Shown piece by piece: positions 30,601 through 39,171 of a stretch of DNA of 39,197 bases. The position numbers were made by a program, and so were the translations under genes. The notes under the pieces were generated by a model that ran no database searches, was not told where the DNA came from, and saw only the letters and a program-made list of their open reading frames with translations. The DNA comes from Tenacibaculum agarivorans (lineage in GTDB: Bacteria > Bacteroidota > Bacteroidia > Flavobacteriales > Flavobacteriaceae). Each line of letters starts with the position of its first letter. Positions within the stretch are counted from its first letter, which is position 1. The stretch spans positions 1 to 39,197 of the forward strand of contig NZ_MSMP01000043.1 of the NCBI RefSeq assembly GCF_001936575.1, read 5' to 3'.

Positions 30601-32088
30601 AATACTTTAGTTACTGAATTAAATTGTGCATCCAATGAGTTAACTTCTTTAATTGTAAGAAACGGTAACAATTCAAATTTCACATCCTTTGTAGCAAATA
30701 ACAACAGCAATTTATCGTGTATTTCGGTTGATGATGTTTCGTATGCAACTACAAATTGGACTAACATTGATGCTACTGCTTATTTCACTGTTTTAGATTG
30801 TCGATATACTACAATTCCAGATTCCAATTTTGAATCTGCTTTGGAAGCTTTAGGTTATGATGATTTCTCAGCCGATGGAAAAGTTCCGACTGAATTAATT
30901 GAAGTGGTTACAAGTTTAGATGTTGGAACAAAAAACATTAATGATTTAACGGGAATCGAAGCATTTTCAGCTTTAACAAGTTTAAGATGTAATGACAATG
31001 CTATTCAGAATTTAGATTTAAGAAATAATACGCTCTTAGAATATATAAAGTGTGACGACAACAACATGGATATCCTTAATGTTGAAGGACTGCAGTACTT
31101 CGAAGAGTTAGTTGGGTACGGAAACGATTTCACTTCTTTTGATTTTTCAAATGTACCGTCGCTAAGAAAGATTTCTTTATTTAATAACGAACTTACCTCT
31201 CTTGATTTAACTAAGAATACAGCGTTAGTTTTTGTTCGATTAGATAATAATAATTTAACAAGCCTAGATCTTCGAAACGGAACAAATACAAATATTACCA
31301 ATTTTAATACAACATTAAATTCTAATCTAGCTTGTATTGCGGTAGACGATGCGGCATATTCAACTACCAATTGGATAGACAGACATTCAAACACAAGTTT
31401 TAGCGAAACTACTTGTCCAGTTAATTACGATCTATCATTAAGAGTGTTTTTACAAGGAGCTCACATAAATCCGAATACTGGAGAGGAAAGTATCATGAGA
31501 GACGATCTTCGTGTTAGTAATGTAATTCCAACTACAAGTCCGTATACTGACGGAGCAACTTGTAATTCTTCAATTTTCACAACGACAGGAAATGATGCAA
31601 TTGTAGATTGGGTTTGGGTTGAGTTAAGAGATAAAACAGATCATACAATCGTTGTGGCTTCGCAGTCAGGATTGATTCAAAGAGATGGAGATATCGTTGC
31701 GATAGACGGAAGTTCCCCACTATCGTTTAGTCTAACGGAGAATAACGACGTGTATATTTCTATAAATCACAGATCTCACTTGGGAATACTAACCGCCACT
31801 TCTGTTATCCTTTCAGAATCGGGAACTACTATTGATTTTACATCTGATACAAGTTTAGTTTACGGAAACTCTAACGCAGTTATTGTATTAAGTAATGGTG
31901 CTTATGGTCTAATTTCTGGTGATTATGATGGTAATGGTCAGGTACAAAATATTGATGTAAACGCAATTATTTCTCTTTTAGGTTCATCAGGGTATAATCC
32001 TGCTGATATGGATATGAATGGGCAAATTCAAAATTCTGATATCAATAACTTGATTAATCCTAATTCTGGGAAAGGAGAACAATTTTAA
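27700..32088 (+). CDS. Giant secreted protein: FG-GAP-like propeller, SprB-like repeat, leucine-rich modules, dockerin-like C-terminus
   Basis: A 1462-aa protein. ATG 27700 is chosen over ATG 27691 because it gives a clean signal peptide (KRKVLFISFIFFISLSFAQ). Residues about 35-425 are FG-GAP/integrin-like beta-propeller repeats (repeating FGxxVAIDGNxxxVG and VYIYxNDGxGNWxQ patterns). Residues 430-515 resemble an SprB repeat (IEFSIDNGVTYS, LSAGDYNVWARFDASSC). Residues 518-1240 hold three leucine-rich super-modules, each opening YTxIPDxNFE and closing with a VDDxxxxTTNWxxxD block. Residues 1241-1462 are a shared C-terminal region with two Asp/Asn-rich loops (DYDGNGQVQNIDVN from Asp1408 and DMDMNGQIQNSDIN) and the end GKGEQF. 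It is probably exported and surface-exposed or released, and acts in adhesion; no enzyme is visible. The partner gene follows after 27 bases. Confidence 0.85.
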   Translation: MKRKVLFISFIFFISLSFAQTEYCPLDENLYSGTVTTTTIGASKFKASDATSNYRFGERVAIDGNIAAVTSRSNGVEQGKVYIYINDGSGNWSQQTILNASNGFAGDHFGSSVALEGNYLLIGARFQLDTNDVDTGAAYLFEYNGAGTWTEVAIFEPSDGVSDDRFGESVSIEGDLILVGARNGSTGGCAYVYENDGTGTFTYSETKLEPQVQSNYSGARFGYNVEIKNGKAYVSGPQDYSSVGKASAGSVQIWEQANDGTWSRTHRLRGTETSEYFGSGLDIEGDYLAVGAYNFEVSSTPEADQGRVFVYKADSNGDYLESNRVMIQNDDKDSYNDQRFGSNVVIDGDYLYVSSFGNGSANTDAVYIFKNDGTNNWTQISKITSGSGWDEFANRSVAVSFPNIIIGQNEDDSPSNSGAVYFASLASNLKPTASVTEVVRESSVTNDGIIKVSFSDEATKSTIEFSIDNGVTYSYSFGDSLGTGEINNLSAGDYNVWARFDASSCAVNLGTIMVEAIEYTTIPDSNFEAELNSLGYDDIVGDGLVPTELIENVTVLNVSNKSISDVTGIQDFTALTDLNVETNTLTSLDVSNNSNLQKLNFDNNNVATLNLGANSNLSSIEGRYNQLTTIDLSQIPNLTFINVRDNLFATVDVSNNTLLSTLNLRGCSNLTTLDVSSNSELIFLYLQDTALTGLDVTTNAKLEVLIIERVNFSSIDVSNLLLLRQLRIGDNSFTELDVSNNPLLERLECENNNLTYLNLKNGNNTAILNSDFIATGNSSLTCITVDDPTWSTTNWTNIDGTASFNLYCSYTSIPDANFEARLEALGYDNISGDGQVPTGMIEGITNLNISNQSITDLTGIQDFKNLEILVSGGNTLTTYDLSQNTKLETLNLNSSGLTSIDVSKNKALKTLVLYGNQLTSIDVTQNTDLRELDIFQNNIAALDITQNLQLRSLLVEDNDLTTLDIRLNTLVTELNCASNELTSLIVRNGNNSNFTSFVANNNSNLSCISVDDVSYATTNWTNIDATAYFTVLDCRYTTIPDSNFESALEALGYDDFSADGKVPTELIEVVTSLDVGTKNINDLTGIEAFSALTSLRCNDNAIQNLDLRNNTLLEYIKCDDNNMDILNVEGLQYFEELVGYGNDFTSFDFSNVPSLRKISLFNNELTSLDLTKNTALVFVRLDNNNLTSLDLRNGTNTNITNFNTTLNSNLACIAVDDAAYSTTNWIDRHSNTSFSETTCPVNYDLSLRVFLQGAHINPNTGEESIMRDDLRVSNVIPTTSPYTDGATCNSSIFTTTGNDAIVDWVWVELRDKTDHTIVVASQSGLIQRDGDIVAIDGSSPLSFSLTENNDVYISINHRSHLGILTATSVILSESGTTIDFTSDTSLVYGNSNAVIVLSNGAYGLISGDYDGNGQVQNIDVNAIISLLGSSGYNPADMDMNGQIQNSDINNLINPNSGKGEQF
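29251..31416 (+). repeat. Three leucine-rich super-modules in the first giant gene
   Basis: Module starts (codons for YTxIPDxNFE) lie near 29254, 30127 and 30805. Each has the same order: IPDxNFE, LGYDxxxxDGxVPT, a lead-in LDVSxxxISDLTGI, 4-11 LRR units of about 21 residues built on LxxLxxxxNxLTSLDLS, an NGNNxN cap, and a VDD-(Y/W)-TTNW end. The first module is the longest (about 290 residues). The units resemble internalin or bacterial LRR repeats used for protein binding. Confidence 0.85.
29440..30120 (+). repeat. LRR block duplicated between the two giant genes (copy 1)
   Basis: Codes for a stretch with its near twin at 32410-33090. Shared runs include LNLGANSN, SIEGRYNQL, STLNLRGCS, FLYLQDTALTGLDVT, IIERVNFSSIDVS, LRQLRIGDNSFTELDVSNNP and ERLECENNNLTYLNLKNGNN. 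Differences are scattered single residues, with no gap, so the copies arose by duplication or are kept alike by gene conversion. The other modules are far less alike. Confidence 0.8.
31426..32085 (+). repeat. Shared C-terminal region, copy 1
   Basis: Encodes LQGAHINPNTGEES, MRDDLRV, IPTTSPYTDG, AIVDWVWVELRD, QRDGDIV, NHRSHLGI, a dockerin-like pair of Asp/Asn loops, and the last residues NPNSGKGEQF. The same order recurs at 38509-39168. It is the only segment besides the LRR modules that the two giant proteins share, and it sits at the extreme C-terminus of both. Confidence 0.85.
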
Positions 32089-32115
32089 TCGGTTTTAATA
32101 CTTAAACGTTTTGAA

Positions 32116-35100
32116 ATGAGAAAAACGATTATACTTATGTTATCGAGTGCGATTAGTTTATTTGGACTTTTCGCTTTCAATAAACTTAATACAAAAACAG
32201 AAGTTGTAAAGAGCAGTAGTACTTATGTGTCTATTCCAGATGCAAATTTTGAAGCTGCACTATTTACACTTGGTTATGACGATATTTCTGGAGATGGACA
32301 GGTTCCAATCGCAAGTGTGAATTCAGTTACGACTCTTGATGTATCAGGAAAATCAATTTCAGATTTAACAGGTATTGCAGCTTTTACTGCACTAGTAGAT
32401 TTAAATTGTGAGAATAATTCTTTGTCAAGTTTAGATGTGAGTTCAAATACGAATCTTCAAATAGTAAACTTCGATAACAATAATGTATCATCTTTAAATT
32501 TAGGTGCAAATTCAAACTTGAATTCTATCGAAGGTAGATACAATCAATTAGCTACAATTGACTTAAGCCAAGCTCCTAATGTAACTTTTATGAATGTTAG
32601 AAATAACTTATTTGTATCGGTTGATGTTTCTAATAATTTGTTATTAAGTACGCTGAACTTACGTGGTTGCTCTAGTTTAACAAGTTTAGATATTTCAAAT
32701 AATACGGAACTAGCATTTTTATATTTACAAGATACAGCGTTAACTGGTTTAGATGTAACTGCAAACACTAAACTCGAAGTTGTAATTATAGAACGAGTGA
32801 ACTTCTCATCGATTGATGTTTCAACATTGTCTTTACTGAGACAACTTAGAATTGGAGATAATAGTTTTACTGAGTTAGATGTATCAAATAACCCTGCTTT
32901 AGAAAGATTAGAATGTGAAAATAATAATCTTACATACTTAAATCTGAAGAATGGAAATAATACCAATATTACGAACTCAAATTTTATTGCAACGAGTAAT
33001 ACTTCATTGACTTGTATAGAAGTTGATGACCCTTCTTGGAGCACAACAAACTGGACGAACATAGATAATACATCGAGTTTTAATTCCTATTGTAGATATA
33101 CAACTATTTCCGATGCCAATTTCGAAGCTGCTTTACATACTTTGGGTTATGACGATATTGCTTCAGATGGGCAAGTTCCAACCGAATTAATTGAAACTGT
33201 AACTGATTTAGATGTAAATAATCAATCTATTTCAAGTTTAAGTGGGATCGAAGATTTTACCGCTCTTGAGAATTTAACTTGTAATTCAAATAGCATTTCA
33301 AGTTTAGACGTTTCACAAAATACAAGTCTGAAGTTTTTGAAGTGTAATAATAATAGCATGACAAGCCTTACACTTGGAAGTCTTAGCAATTTGGAAGATT
33401 TATTAGCTTATAGTAATAATTTAACAACACTTGATTGTACTGGATTAACAGGTTTAGATAGGATAAATGTTTCTTTTAATTCAATAAGCTCAATTGATTT
33501 AAGCCAGAGTTCGTTGTTAACTTTTATCAGAGTTGACTCAAACAATCTTTCATTTTTAAATGTTAGAAATGGAAATAATTCTAATGTTACCACTTTTGAT
33601 TCCTCAACAAATGCATCATTATCTTGTGTAACGGTTGATAGTGTAACCTATTCAGATTCCAACTGGACAAACAAAAATGGAATTACCAAATTTAGTGAAA
33701 CGTTGTATTGTGAATATGTAACAATTCCCGATGCTAATTTTGAATCTAGACTTCAGGCTTTAGGTTATGATGATATTTCTGGAGATGGACAAGTTCCAGA
33801 CGATTTGATAACAAGTGTAACCAGTTTAGATGTTTCTGGTCAAAATATTTCCGATTTAACAGGAATCGAAAACTTTGATTCACTGTCTATTTTAAATGCT
33901 TCCAATAATGCGTTAACGAGTTTAGATTTGAGTTCATTAACTACAATTACATCAGTAAATGTAAATGGAAATCAATTAGCTCAATTAAATACTCGAAATG
34001 GTGTAAACACAAATGTTGTAAGTTTTGATGTTCGTAATAATGATGGAGTTTGTGTATTTGTTGATGATAAAGATTATAGCACAACGAATTGGACAAACAT
34101 TGATTCTAATGGTGGGTTTACGGAAACTTCATATTGTAAGTACACACTTATTCCAGATTCAAATTTTGAAGCAGAGTTAGAAGCTTTAGGTTATGATGAT
34201 ATTTCTGGAGATGGTCAAGTTCCAACTGAATTAATAGAGGTTGTAGTTAACTTAGATATTTCCAGTAAAAGTATTAGTACTATTTCAGGAATAGAAGATT
34301 TTCAATCGCTTTCGATTTTGAATGTATCAAACAATTCAATTTCATCAATATATTTAAGTGAGTTGCAAAATTTAACTGCTGTAAATGCAAGTAGTAATTC
34401 TCTTACTTACTTTGATATTAGAAATGATTTCAATACCAATATAACTGCATTTGATCTTACAAACAACTCAGGTTTAACATGTGTTTTTGTGGACGATCCA
34501 TCGTATGCTACTTCAAATTGGACTCAAATTGATGTAACGGCTTCTTTTGTGTCGAATTATTTAGACTGTGGTTATGTTGAAATTCCAGATGTAAATTTTG
34601 AAAACGAATTAATTTCACAGGGTTATGATGCCGTTCAAGATGGATTGGTTCTATTAGCATCTGTTGAGAATATTACTCATTTAAATATTAATAATAAAGG
34701 AATTTCAGATCTCACAGGTATTGAGCATTTTGCAGAGTTGGTTGATTTATCCTGTAAAGACAATAATTTAACCGTTCTAAATCTAAGATATAATACAAAG
34801 TTGATTGCATTAAACTGTGTTCGAAATGATATTGTAGGATTGAATCTTGATTATAATGTAAATCTTTCAGCTCTAAATTGTGCAGCAAATGATTTAAGAA
34901 GTTTAAGTTTAAGAAATGGAGTAAATAGCAGTCATGGTCAGTTTAATGCTATTAATAATGATAATCTAACTTGTATTACTGTTGATGATGCAGCGTATTC
35001 AACTGCAAATTGGAACGGAATTGATGATCACGCTGTATTTAGTGAAACCAACTGTGGTTATACCTTAATTCCAGATTTGAATTTCGAAATAGCTTTATTC

Positions 35101-38100
35101 GATCTTGGTTTGGATGATGCAGCAGAAGATGGAAAAGTTCCAACGGATAACATAAATAGTTTAGTTTCTTTAGATATTAGTAATCGCGATATTTTTGATC
35201 TAATAGGAATTTCTAATTTTACTGCACTACAAGAGTTGAATGTCTCAGGAAATGAAATCAATGTTTTAGATTTAACTTCAAATACAAATATTACCAAACT
35301 AAACGCTAGCAGTAATAATTTAGAAAATCTAAATATTAGAAATGGAAATAACACTAACATTTTGGAGTTTGATTCAACGTCCAACGATAACTTGTTTTGT
35401 GTTTTGGTTGATGATGCAACATATTCTTCTAACAATTGGATAATTATTGATAGTCAAACTGCTTTTACAAATACTTCCTATTGTAATTACACTGCAGTTC
35501 CAAATATTGTTTTTGAAAATTATTTAGAAAGCTTAGGATACGATGATACTTCAGATGATGGTCAAGTTCCTACAGATTTAATAAAGTATATAATAGAATT
35601 AGATGTAAGTGGTAAAGGAATTTCTGATTTAACGGGAATTGAAGATTTTACCGCGTTAGAAAAATTAGATGTTTCAAATAATAATTTAATAAGTCTGGAT
35701 GTAAACGGTTTAAGTTTAAAGACTCTTTCAGTTGGAGAAAATTCAGAGTTAACAACATTGATTTGTAATAATAACGAGTTAAGAGCATTAGATTTAACTT
35801 CAAATGCATCGTTAACAACACTTCTTGCGAATGATAATAATTTATCTTTCCTAAATTTAAAAAACGGGAATAACGCTACAATTTCAACCATAAATATTAC
35901 TAATAATTCCAATCTTACCTGTGTATTAGTTGAAGATGCATCTACTGCAAAAACAAGTTGGACGAATAAAGATGTACAAACACAATATTCTGACACCTAT
36001 TGTACGTTTGTAAACTATAATTTTGCTAGTAATTTAGAAGATTCCATTGGTGGTTATACAGGAAATTATGTTTTTGAAAAAGCTGTAGCATCAGAGACTA
36101 ATGCATCATATTTGGCAACTTCTTCTGGTGTGGGTATACAATCTAATCCAGACGAAGGAGTGCAATTACCAGTAGACATAACACCATTTTTGTTTACAGA
36201 TGATTCGGTAGAATTTGAAATGAATTTTATATGCACCGACTTAGGAGCAGAGGATGGAAGAAAAAATTTATTTACACTAAAACGTTACGAATCTCTAAAT
36301 GCTGCTGGATTTACTTTATGGGCAGAAGCTACGAGTGCATCAGAATTTACGTTAGGATTGTATTGGAATGACGAGGATTCTTTAGGTGGAGGAGGAGAAG
36401 GTATCAATCTAGGAACGTTTGCAATAGGCGAAAAGGTTCATGCAAGATTAATAATAGATAGATCTCAGAGAGAATGGTATTTATACGCCAATAATTACTT
36501 TAATTACGGAACTTTTAGAGATGTTTATGATTTAGATTTTCTAATCAATCAAATTCAAGATACACCAGTTTATTTAGGTAATTTTTACAATAAAATAGGA
36601 AATCTAGTATCAACTGTAGTAATTGATGATTTTAGCATACACATTCCTGCAAAACCCAGCGATGTAGATCTGTTAGAGAGTGCTTTGACGCAAATGACAA
36701 ATCACATTTTAGGTAATATTACGCTTACTTCTGATCAAACTAAAGATTATGAGTTTGATATTCTGTCTAACCTTCGCTACAATTATATGAATGCTAGAAC
36801 ACAAGTAGATAATTATTTAACTGCTTTTGAAAATAATTTTGATCCTTTATTTCAAGATAGAACTAAGGTAAACGTGTTTGATTTATCATCAGAGGAAGTA
36901 ATAGCATTTTTCTTACAGCAAGATATTATTGATAATGCCTTTACTCCTGATAATATTGATAATGTTATCGGAACGAAATTTGAATTTTCAGAAATTTATC
37001 CTGGTCCAGTTGCTGATGGAGCGCCCAGAGTAACAGACGGTATAATCCCCATAAACTCCACCTACCAACTGGATCCAGGTTATGAATTAATGGGGCAAGA
37101 CAAAGGTGTTTATCGACCAACAGGATATTATGCAGCTCCAGGCGAATTAGTAACAGTTATAGTTCCGTCTTCAATTGTTGGGCAAGGTTTTGAAGTTGTA
37201 GTTGGCGCACCATCTAGAGATCTATATGGGGTTTCAAAAATTAATAGATACCATAGAATTAGTACTGAATTTGAAATAACATCAGAATCAACAAAAGTGG
37301 CAAATCCATTGGGAGGTGTTATTTATATTAAAGTTCCAGCGGAAGTTAATTTTGGATGGATTGATTTTACATTTAATGGAGCGGTAAAATCTCCTTATTT
37401 TAGAATGGTTACAGGTCAGCCAACAAACTTATCTGATTTTCAAACAGACATGTCCAATGCGTATGTCAATTGGGTAGATATGGAATCTGATAGAATGATG
37501 TTTTTAATTCCTAGAGATTTAGTTGATGTTTCCGATCCATCAGAGATAATGATAACATGGAATTCTATGTGGGATGCTTTTTCAACTGCCGCAGGAAGAC
37601 CAGTTGATAAAATTAGACCGGAATATTGGTTAGTTGATTGTGGAGGTATAAATAATGCTGCAGGATATCCTTCTGATATTGAATTTGAATCTTATCAAGG
37701 AACAACAAGAGACTTAACTTGGAATCCATTGCGAGTAATGGATGATGATTATATCACGAATTATCCTTCTACAATTTTTCATGAAATGGGGCATACCATG
37801 TTATTGCCAGAACCTCCTGGTGAAGCTGAAGCTATTATTCAGCTATGTGGAGCGCCAATGTTAGTTTCTGCGTTAGGTTTTGATATTGATGAGGTATTAT
37901 TAATTCTAGACAATCAAAAGCATGATAGAGATTTAGCAGCGATGTATTGGATGACTGCTTATAATTTTAGGAATAATCAACCTATGAAGTGCGATCCGAC
38001 TTTAGATTCAAGTGTTTGTGATGAAATATCATATCAAATACGAGGGGCAATGAAATGGCATGAAATAGCAACAGTTTATGATTATGAAACCCTTGGTGAA

Positions 38101-39171
38101 ATTCAGAAAGTATTTTATGATGAATGGGCCAAAAACAATAGTAATGATCCTTCCAATCCTGGTTCTATAACAAGAGAGGAATTGATTAGAGCTGCAACAG
38201 AAGCTACAGAAATCAATTTAACTCCGTTATTACATTTTTGGGGATATATTCCTGAAGAAGAATTAAGAGAAGAGTTAGATGCTTTCAGTCCAAGTATTGA
38301 GTTTTGCGATCGATTAGAGTATTACAGAAGCTTAATTCCAGTAACACAGGCGGAATATAAAACGTGGCATGATGCTTTAATAGCGACTACGAATTCAAAT
38401 CATTTTGATCGTTTAACGGACATTTATGAGAATTGGGAAACAGAAGATATATCAGGGCAAATATTAGCGCAAATTGATTACTTAGCGAGTTTATATTGCG
38501 ATAAAACTATTGTAAATTCAAAAGTGTATTTACAAGGAGCGGGAATTAATCCAATTACAGGAGAAGAAACTTTAATGAGAGATGATTTAAGAGTAGCAGA
38601 TTATATACCAACTACTAGTCCGTATTCAGATGCTGTAACATATGAAGCCTCTGTATTTGATGTTACAGGAGAAAATGCTATTGTAGACTGGGTTTGGGTA
38701 GAATTAAGAGATGCTTCTGATGTAAATATAGTGATTGAAGGAAAATCGGCAGTATTACAGCGTGATGGTGATATTGTTGAAATGGTAAATAGTAAAGAAA
38801 GAGCGTTGTTTTTTAATGTGCCTGCTGGCGATTATTATTTAGCTGTAAATCACCGTAATCATTTAGGCATTATTACATCGAGTCCAATTACATTATCGGT
38901 GACTTCGACTAGTTTAGATCTAAGCAGTGATACAAGTATTATAAACGGAGGAACAAATGCAGTTACAACTTTAGCAAATGGATTGTATGCTTTAATTGTC
39001 GGAGACTATGACGAAAATGGTCAAGTTCAAAATACTGATATAAATACAGTAATTTCTTTATTGGGGGAGTCAAGTTATCATAAGGCAGATATGGATATGA
39101 ATGGTCAAGTTCAAAACACAGATATTAATAATCTATTGAATCCAAATTCAGGAAAAGGACAGCAATTTTAA
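32116..39171 (+). CDS. Giant secreted LRR protein with M60-like zinc metallopeptidase domain
   Basis: A 2351-aa protein. Residues 1-22 (KTIILMLSSAISLFGLFAF) form the signal segment. Residues 36-1298 hold seven leucine-rich super-modules. Residues 1300-1515 look like a laminin-G/concanavalin-type sandwich (VEFEMNFICTDLG, RLIIDRSQREWYLYANN). A helical linker follows to about 1630. Residues 1635-2050 are an M60/enhancin-like peptidase: GVYRPTGYYAAPGELVTVIV, then the zinc site HEMGH (His1889-His1893) with Glu1903 or Glu1905 as the third ligand, fitting HExxHx(8-28)E. Residues 2130-2351 are the same C-terminal region as in the preceding gene, with DYDENGQVQNTDIN from Asp2297 and the end GKGQQF. 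M60 enzymes cut mucin-type glycoproteins, so a role in attacking or colonising host mucus is likely. It is co-transcribed with the upstream gene, 27 bases apart. Specificity and export route are not shown by the sequence. Confidence 0.87.
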   Translation: MRKTIILMLSSAISLFGLFAFNKLNTKTEVVKSSSTYVSIPDANFEAALFTLGYDDISGDGQVPIASVNSVTTLDVSGKSISDLTGIAAFTALVDLNCENNSLSSLDVSSNTNLQIVNFDNNNVSSLNLGANSNLNSIEGRYNQLATIDLSQAPNVTFMNVRNNLFVSVDVSNNLLLSTLNLRGCSSLTSLDISNNTELAFLYLQDTALTGLDVTANTKLEVVIIERVNFSSIDVSTLSLLRQLRIGDNSFTELDVSNNPALERLECENNNLTYLNLKNGNNTNITNSNFIATSNTSLTCIEVDDPSWSTTNWTNIDNTSSFNSYCRYTTISDANFEAALHTLGYDDIASDGQVPTELIETVTDLDVNNQSISSLSGIEDFTALENLTCNSNSISSLDVSQNTSLKFLKCNNNSMTSLTLGSLSNLEDLLAYSNNLTTLDCTGLTGLDRINVSFNSISSIDLSQSSLLTFIRVDSNNLSFLNVRNGNNSNVTTFDSSTNASLSCVTVDSVTYSDSNWTNKNGITKFSETLYCEYVTIPDANFESRLQALGYDDISGDGQVPDDLITSVTSLDVSGQNISDLTGIENFDSLSILNASNNALTSLDLSSLTTITSVNVNGNQLAQLNTRNGVNTNVVSFDVRNNDGVCVFVDDKDYSTTNWTNIDSNGGFTETSYCKYTLIPDSNFEAELEALGYDDISGDGQVPTELIEVVVNLDISSKSISTISGIEDFQSLSILNVSNNSISSIYLSELQNLTAVNASSNSLTYFDIRNDFNTNITAFDLTNNSGLTCVFVDDPSYATSNWTQIDVTASFVSNYLDCGYVEIPDVNFENELISQGYDAVQDGLVLLASVENITHLNINNKGISDLTGIEHFAELVDLSCKDNNLTVLNLRYNTKLIALNCVRNDIVGLNLDYNVNLSALNCAANDLRSLSLRNGVNSSHGQFNAINNDNLTCITVDDAAYSTANWNGIDDHAVFSETNCGYTLIPDLNFEIALFDLGLDDAAEDGKVPTDNINSLVSLDISNRDIFDLIGISNFTALQELNVSGNEINVLDLTSNTNITKLNASSNNLENLNIRNGNNTNILEFDSTSNDNLFCVLVDDATYSSNNWIIIDSQTAFTNTSYCNYTAVPNIVFENYLESLGYDDTSDDGQVPTDLIKYIIELDVSGKGISDLTGIEDFTALEKLDVSNNNLISLDVNGLSLKTLSVGENSELTTLICNNNELRALDLTSNASLTTLLANDNNLSFLNLKNGNNATISTINITNNSNLTCVLVEDASTAKTSWTNKDVQTQYSDTYCTFVNYNFASNLEDSIGGYTGNYVFEKAVASETNASYLATSSGVGIQSNPDEGVQLPVDITPFLFTDDSVEFEMNFICTDLGAEDGRKNLFTLKRYESLNAAGFTLWAEATSASEFTLGLYWNDEDSLGGGGEGINLGTFAIGEKVHARLIIDRSQREWYLYANNYFNYGTFRDVYDLDFLINQIQDTPVYLGNFYNKIGNLVSTVVIDDFSIHIPAKPSDVDLLESALTQMTNHILGNITLTSDQTKDYEFDILSNLRYNYMNARTQVDNYLTAFENNFDPLFQDRTKVNVFDLSSEEVIAFFLQQDIIDNAFTPDNIDNVIGTKFEFSEIYPGPVADGAPRVTDGIIPINSTYQLDPGYELMGQDKGVYRPTGYYAAPGELVTVIVPSSIVGQGFEVVVGAPSRDLYGVSKINRYHRISTEFEITSESTKVANPLGGVIYIKVPAEVNFGWIDFTFNGAVKSPYFRMVTGQPTNLSDFQTDMSNAYVNWVDMESDRMMFLIPRDLVDVSDPSEIMITWNSMWDAFSTAAGRPVDKIRPEYWLVDCGGINNAAGYPSDIEFESYQGTTRDLTWNPLRVMDDDYITNYPSTIFHEMGHTMLLPEPPGEAEAIIQLCGAPMLVSALGFDIDEVLLILDNQKHDRDLAAMYWMTAYNFRNNQPMKCDPTLDSSVCDEISYQIRGAMKWHEIATVYDYETLGEIQKVFYDEWAKNNSNDPSNPGSITREELIRAATEATEINLTPLLHFWGYIPEEELREELDAFSPSIEFCDRLEYYRSLIPVTQAEYKTWHDALIATTNSNHFDRLTDIYENWETEDISGQILAQIDYLASLYCDKTIVNSKVYLQGAGINPITGEETLMRDDLRVADYIPTTSPYSDAVTYEASVFDVTGENAIVDWVWVELRDASDVNIVIEGKSAVLQRDGDIVEMVNSKERALFFNVPAGDYYLAVNHRNHLGIITSSPITLSVTSTSLDLSSDTSIINGGTNAVTTLANGLYALIVGDYDENGQVQNTDINTVISLLGESSYHKADMDMNGQVQNTDINNLLNPNSGKGQQF
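32218..36003 (+). repeat. Seven leucine-rich super-modules in the second giant gene
   Basis: Modules opening with the IPDxNFE pattern start near 32221, 33097, 33715, 34138, 34570, 35056 and 35485. The first is close to 290 residues and the later ones shrink to about 140-205 by loss of internal LRR units, while the opening (LGYDDISGDGQVPT) and closing (VDDxxYSTxNW) blocks stay. Module 7 opens with a changed VPNIVFE. This points to repeated duplication with later trimming. Confidence 0.85.
32410..33090 (+). repeat. LRR block duplicated between the two giant genes (copy 2)
   Basis: Counterpart of the block at 29440-30120; here it forms most of the first super-module of the peptidase gene. Synonymous codon differences are frequent beside the high residue identity, which speaks for selection on the protein rather than a very recent copy. 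Confidence 0.8.
38509..39168 (+). repeat. Shared C-terminal region, copy 2
   Basis: Encodes LQGAGINPITGEET, MRDDLRV, IPTTSPYSDA, AIVDWVWVELRD, QRDGDIV, NHRNHLGI, two DxDxNGQVQNxD loops and NPNSGKGQQF at the stop codon. It follows the M60-like peptidase directly and keeps the same length as the copy in the upstream gene. Confidence 0.85.

Noticed and set aside
32544..33062. A 172-codon open frame on the minus strand.
   Set aside because: It lies wholly inside the LRR modules of the plus-strand giant gene; AT-rich repeats open such frames by chance, and several similar ones mirror the other modules.
29251..36003. Repetitive DNA read as a CRISPR or satellite array.
   Set aside because: The repeats keep one reading frame, vary in length and encode leucine-rich protein units.
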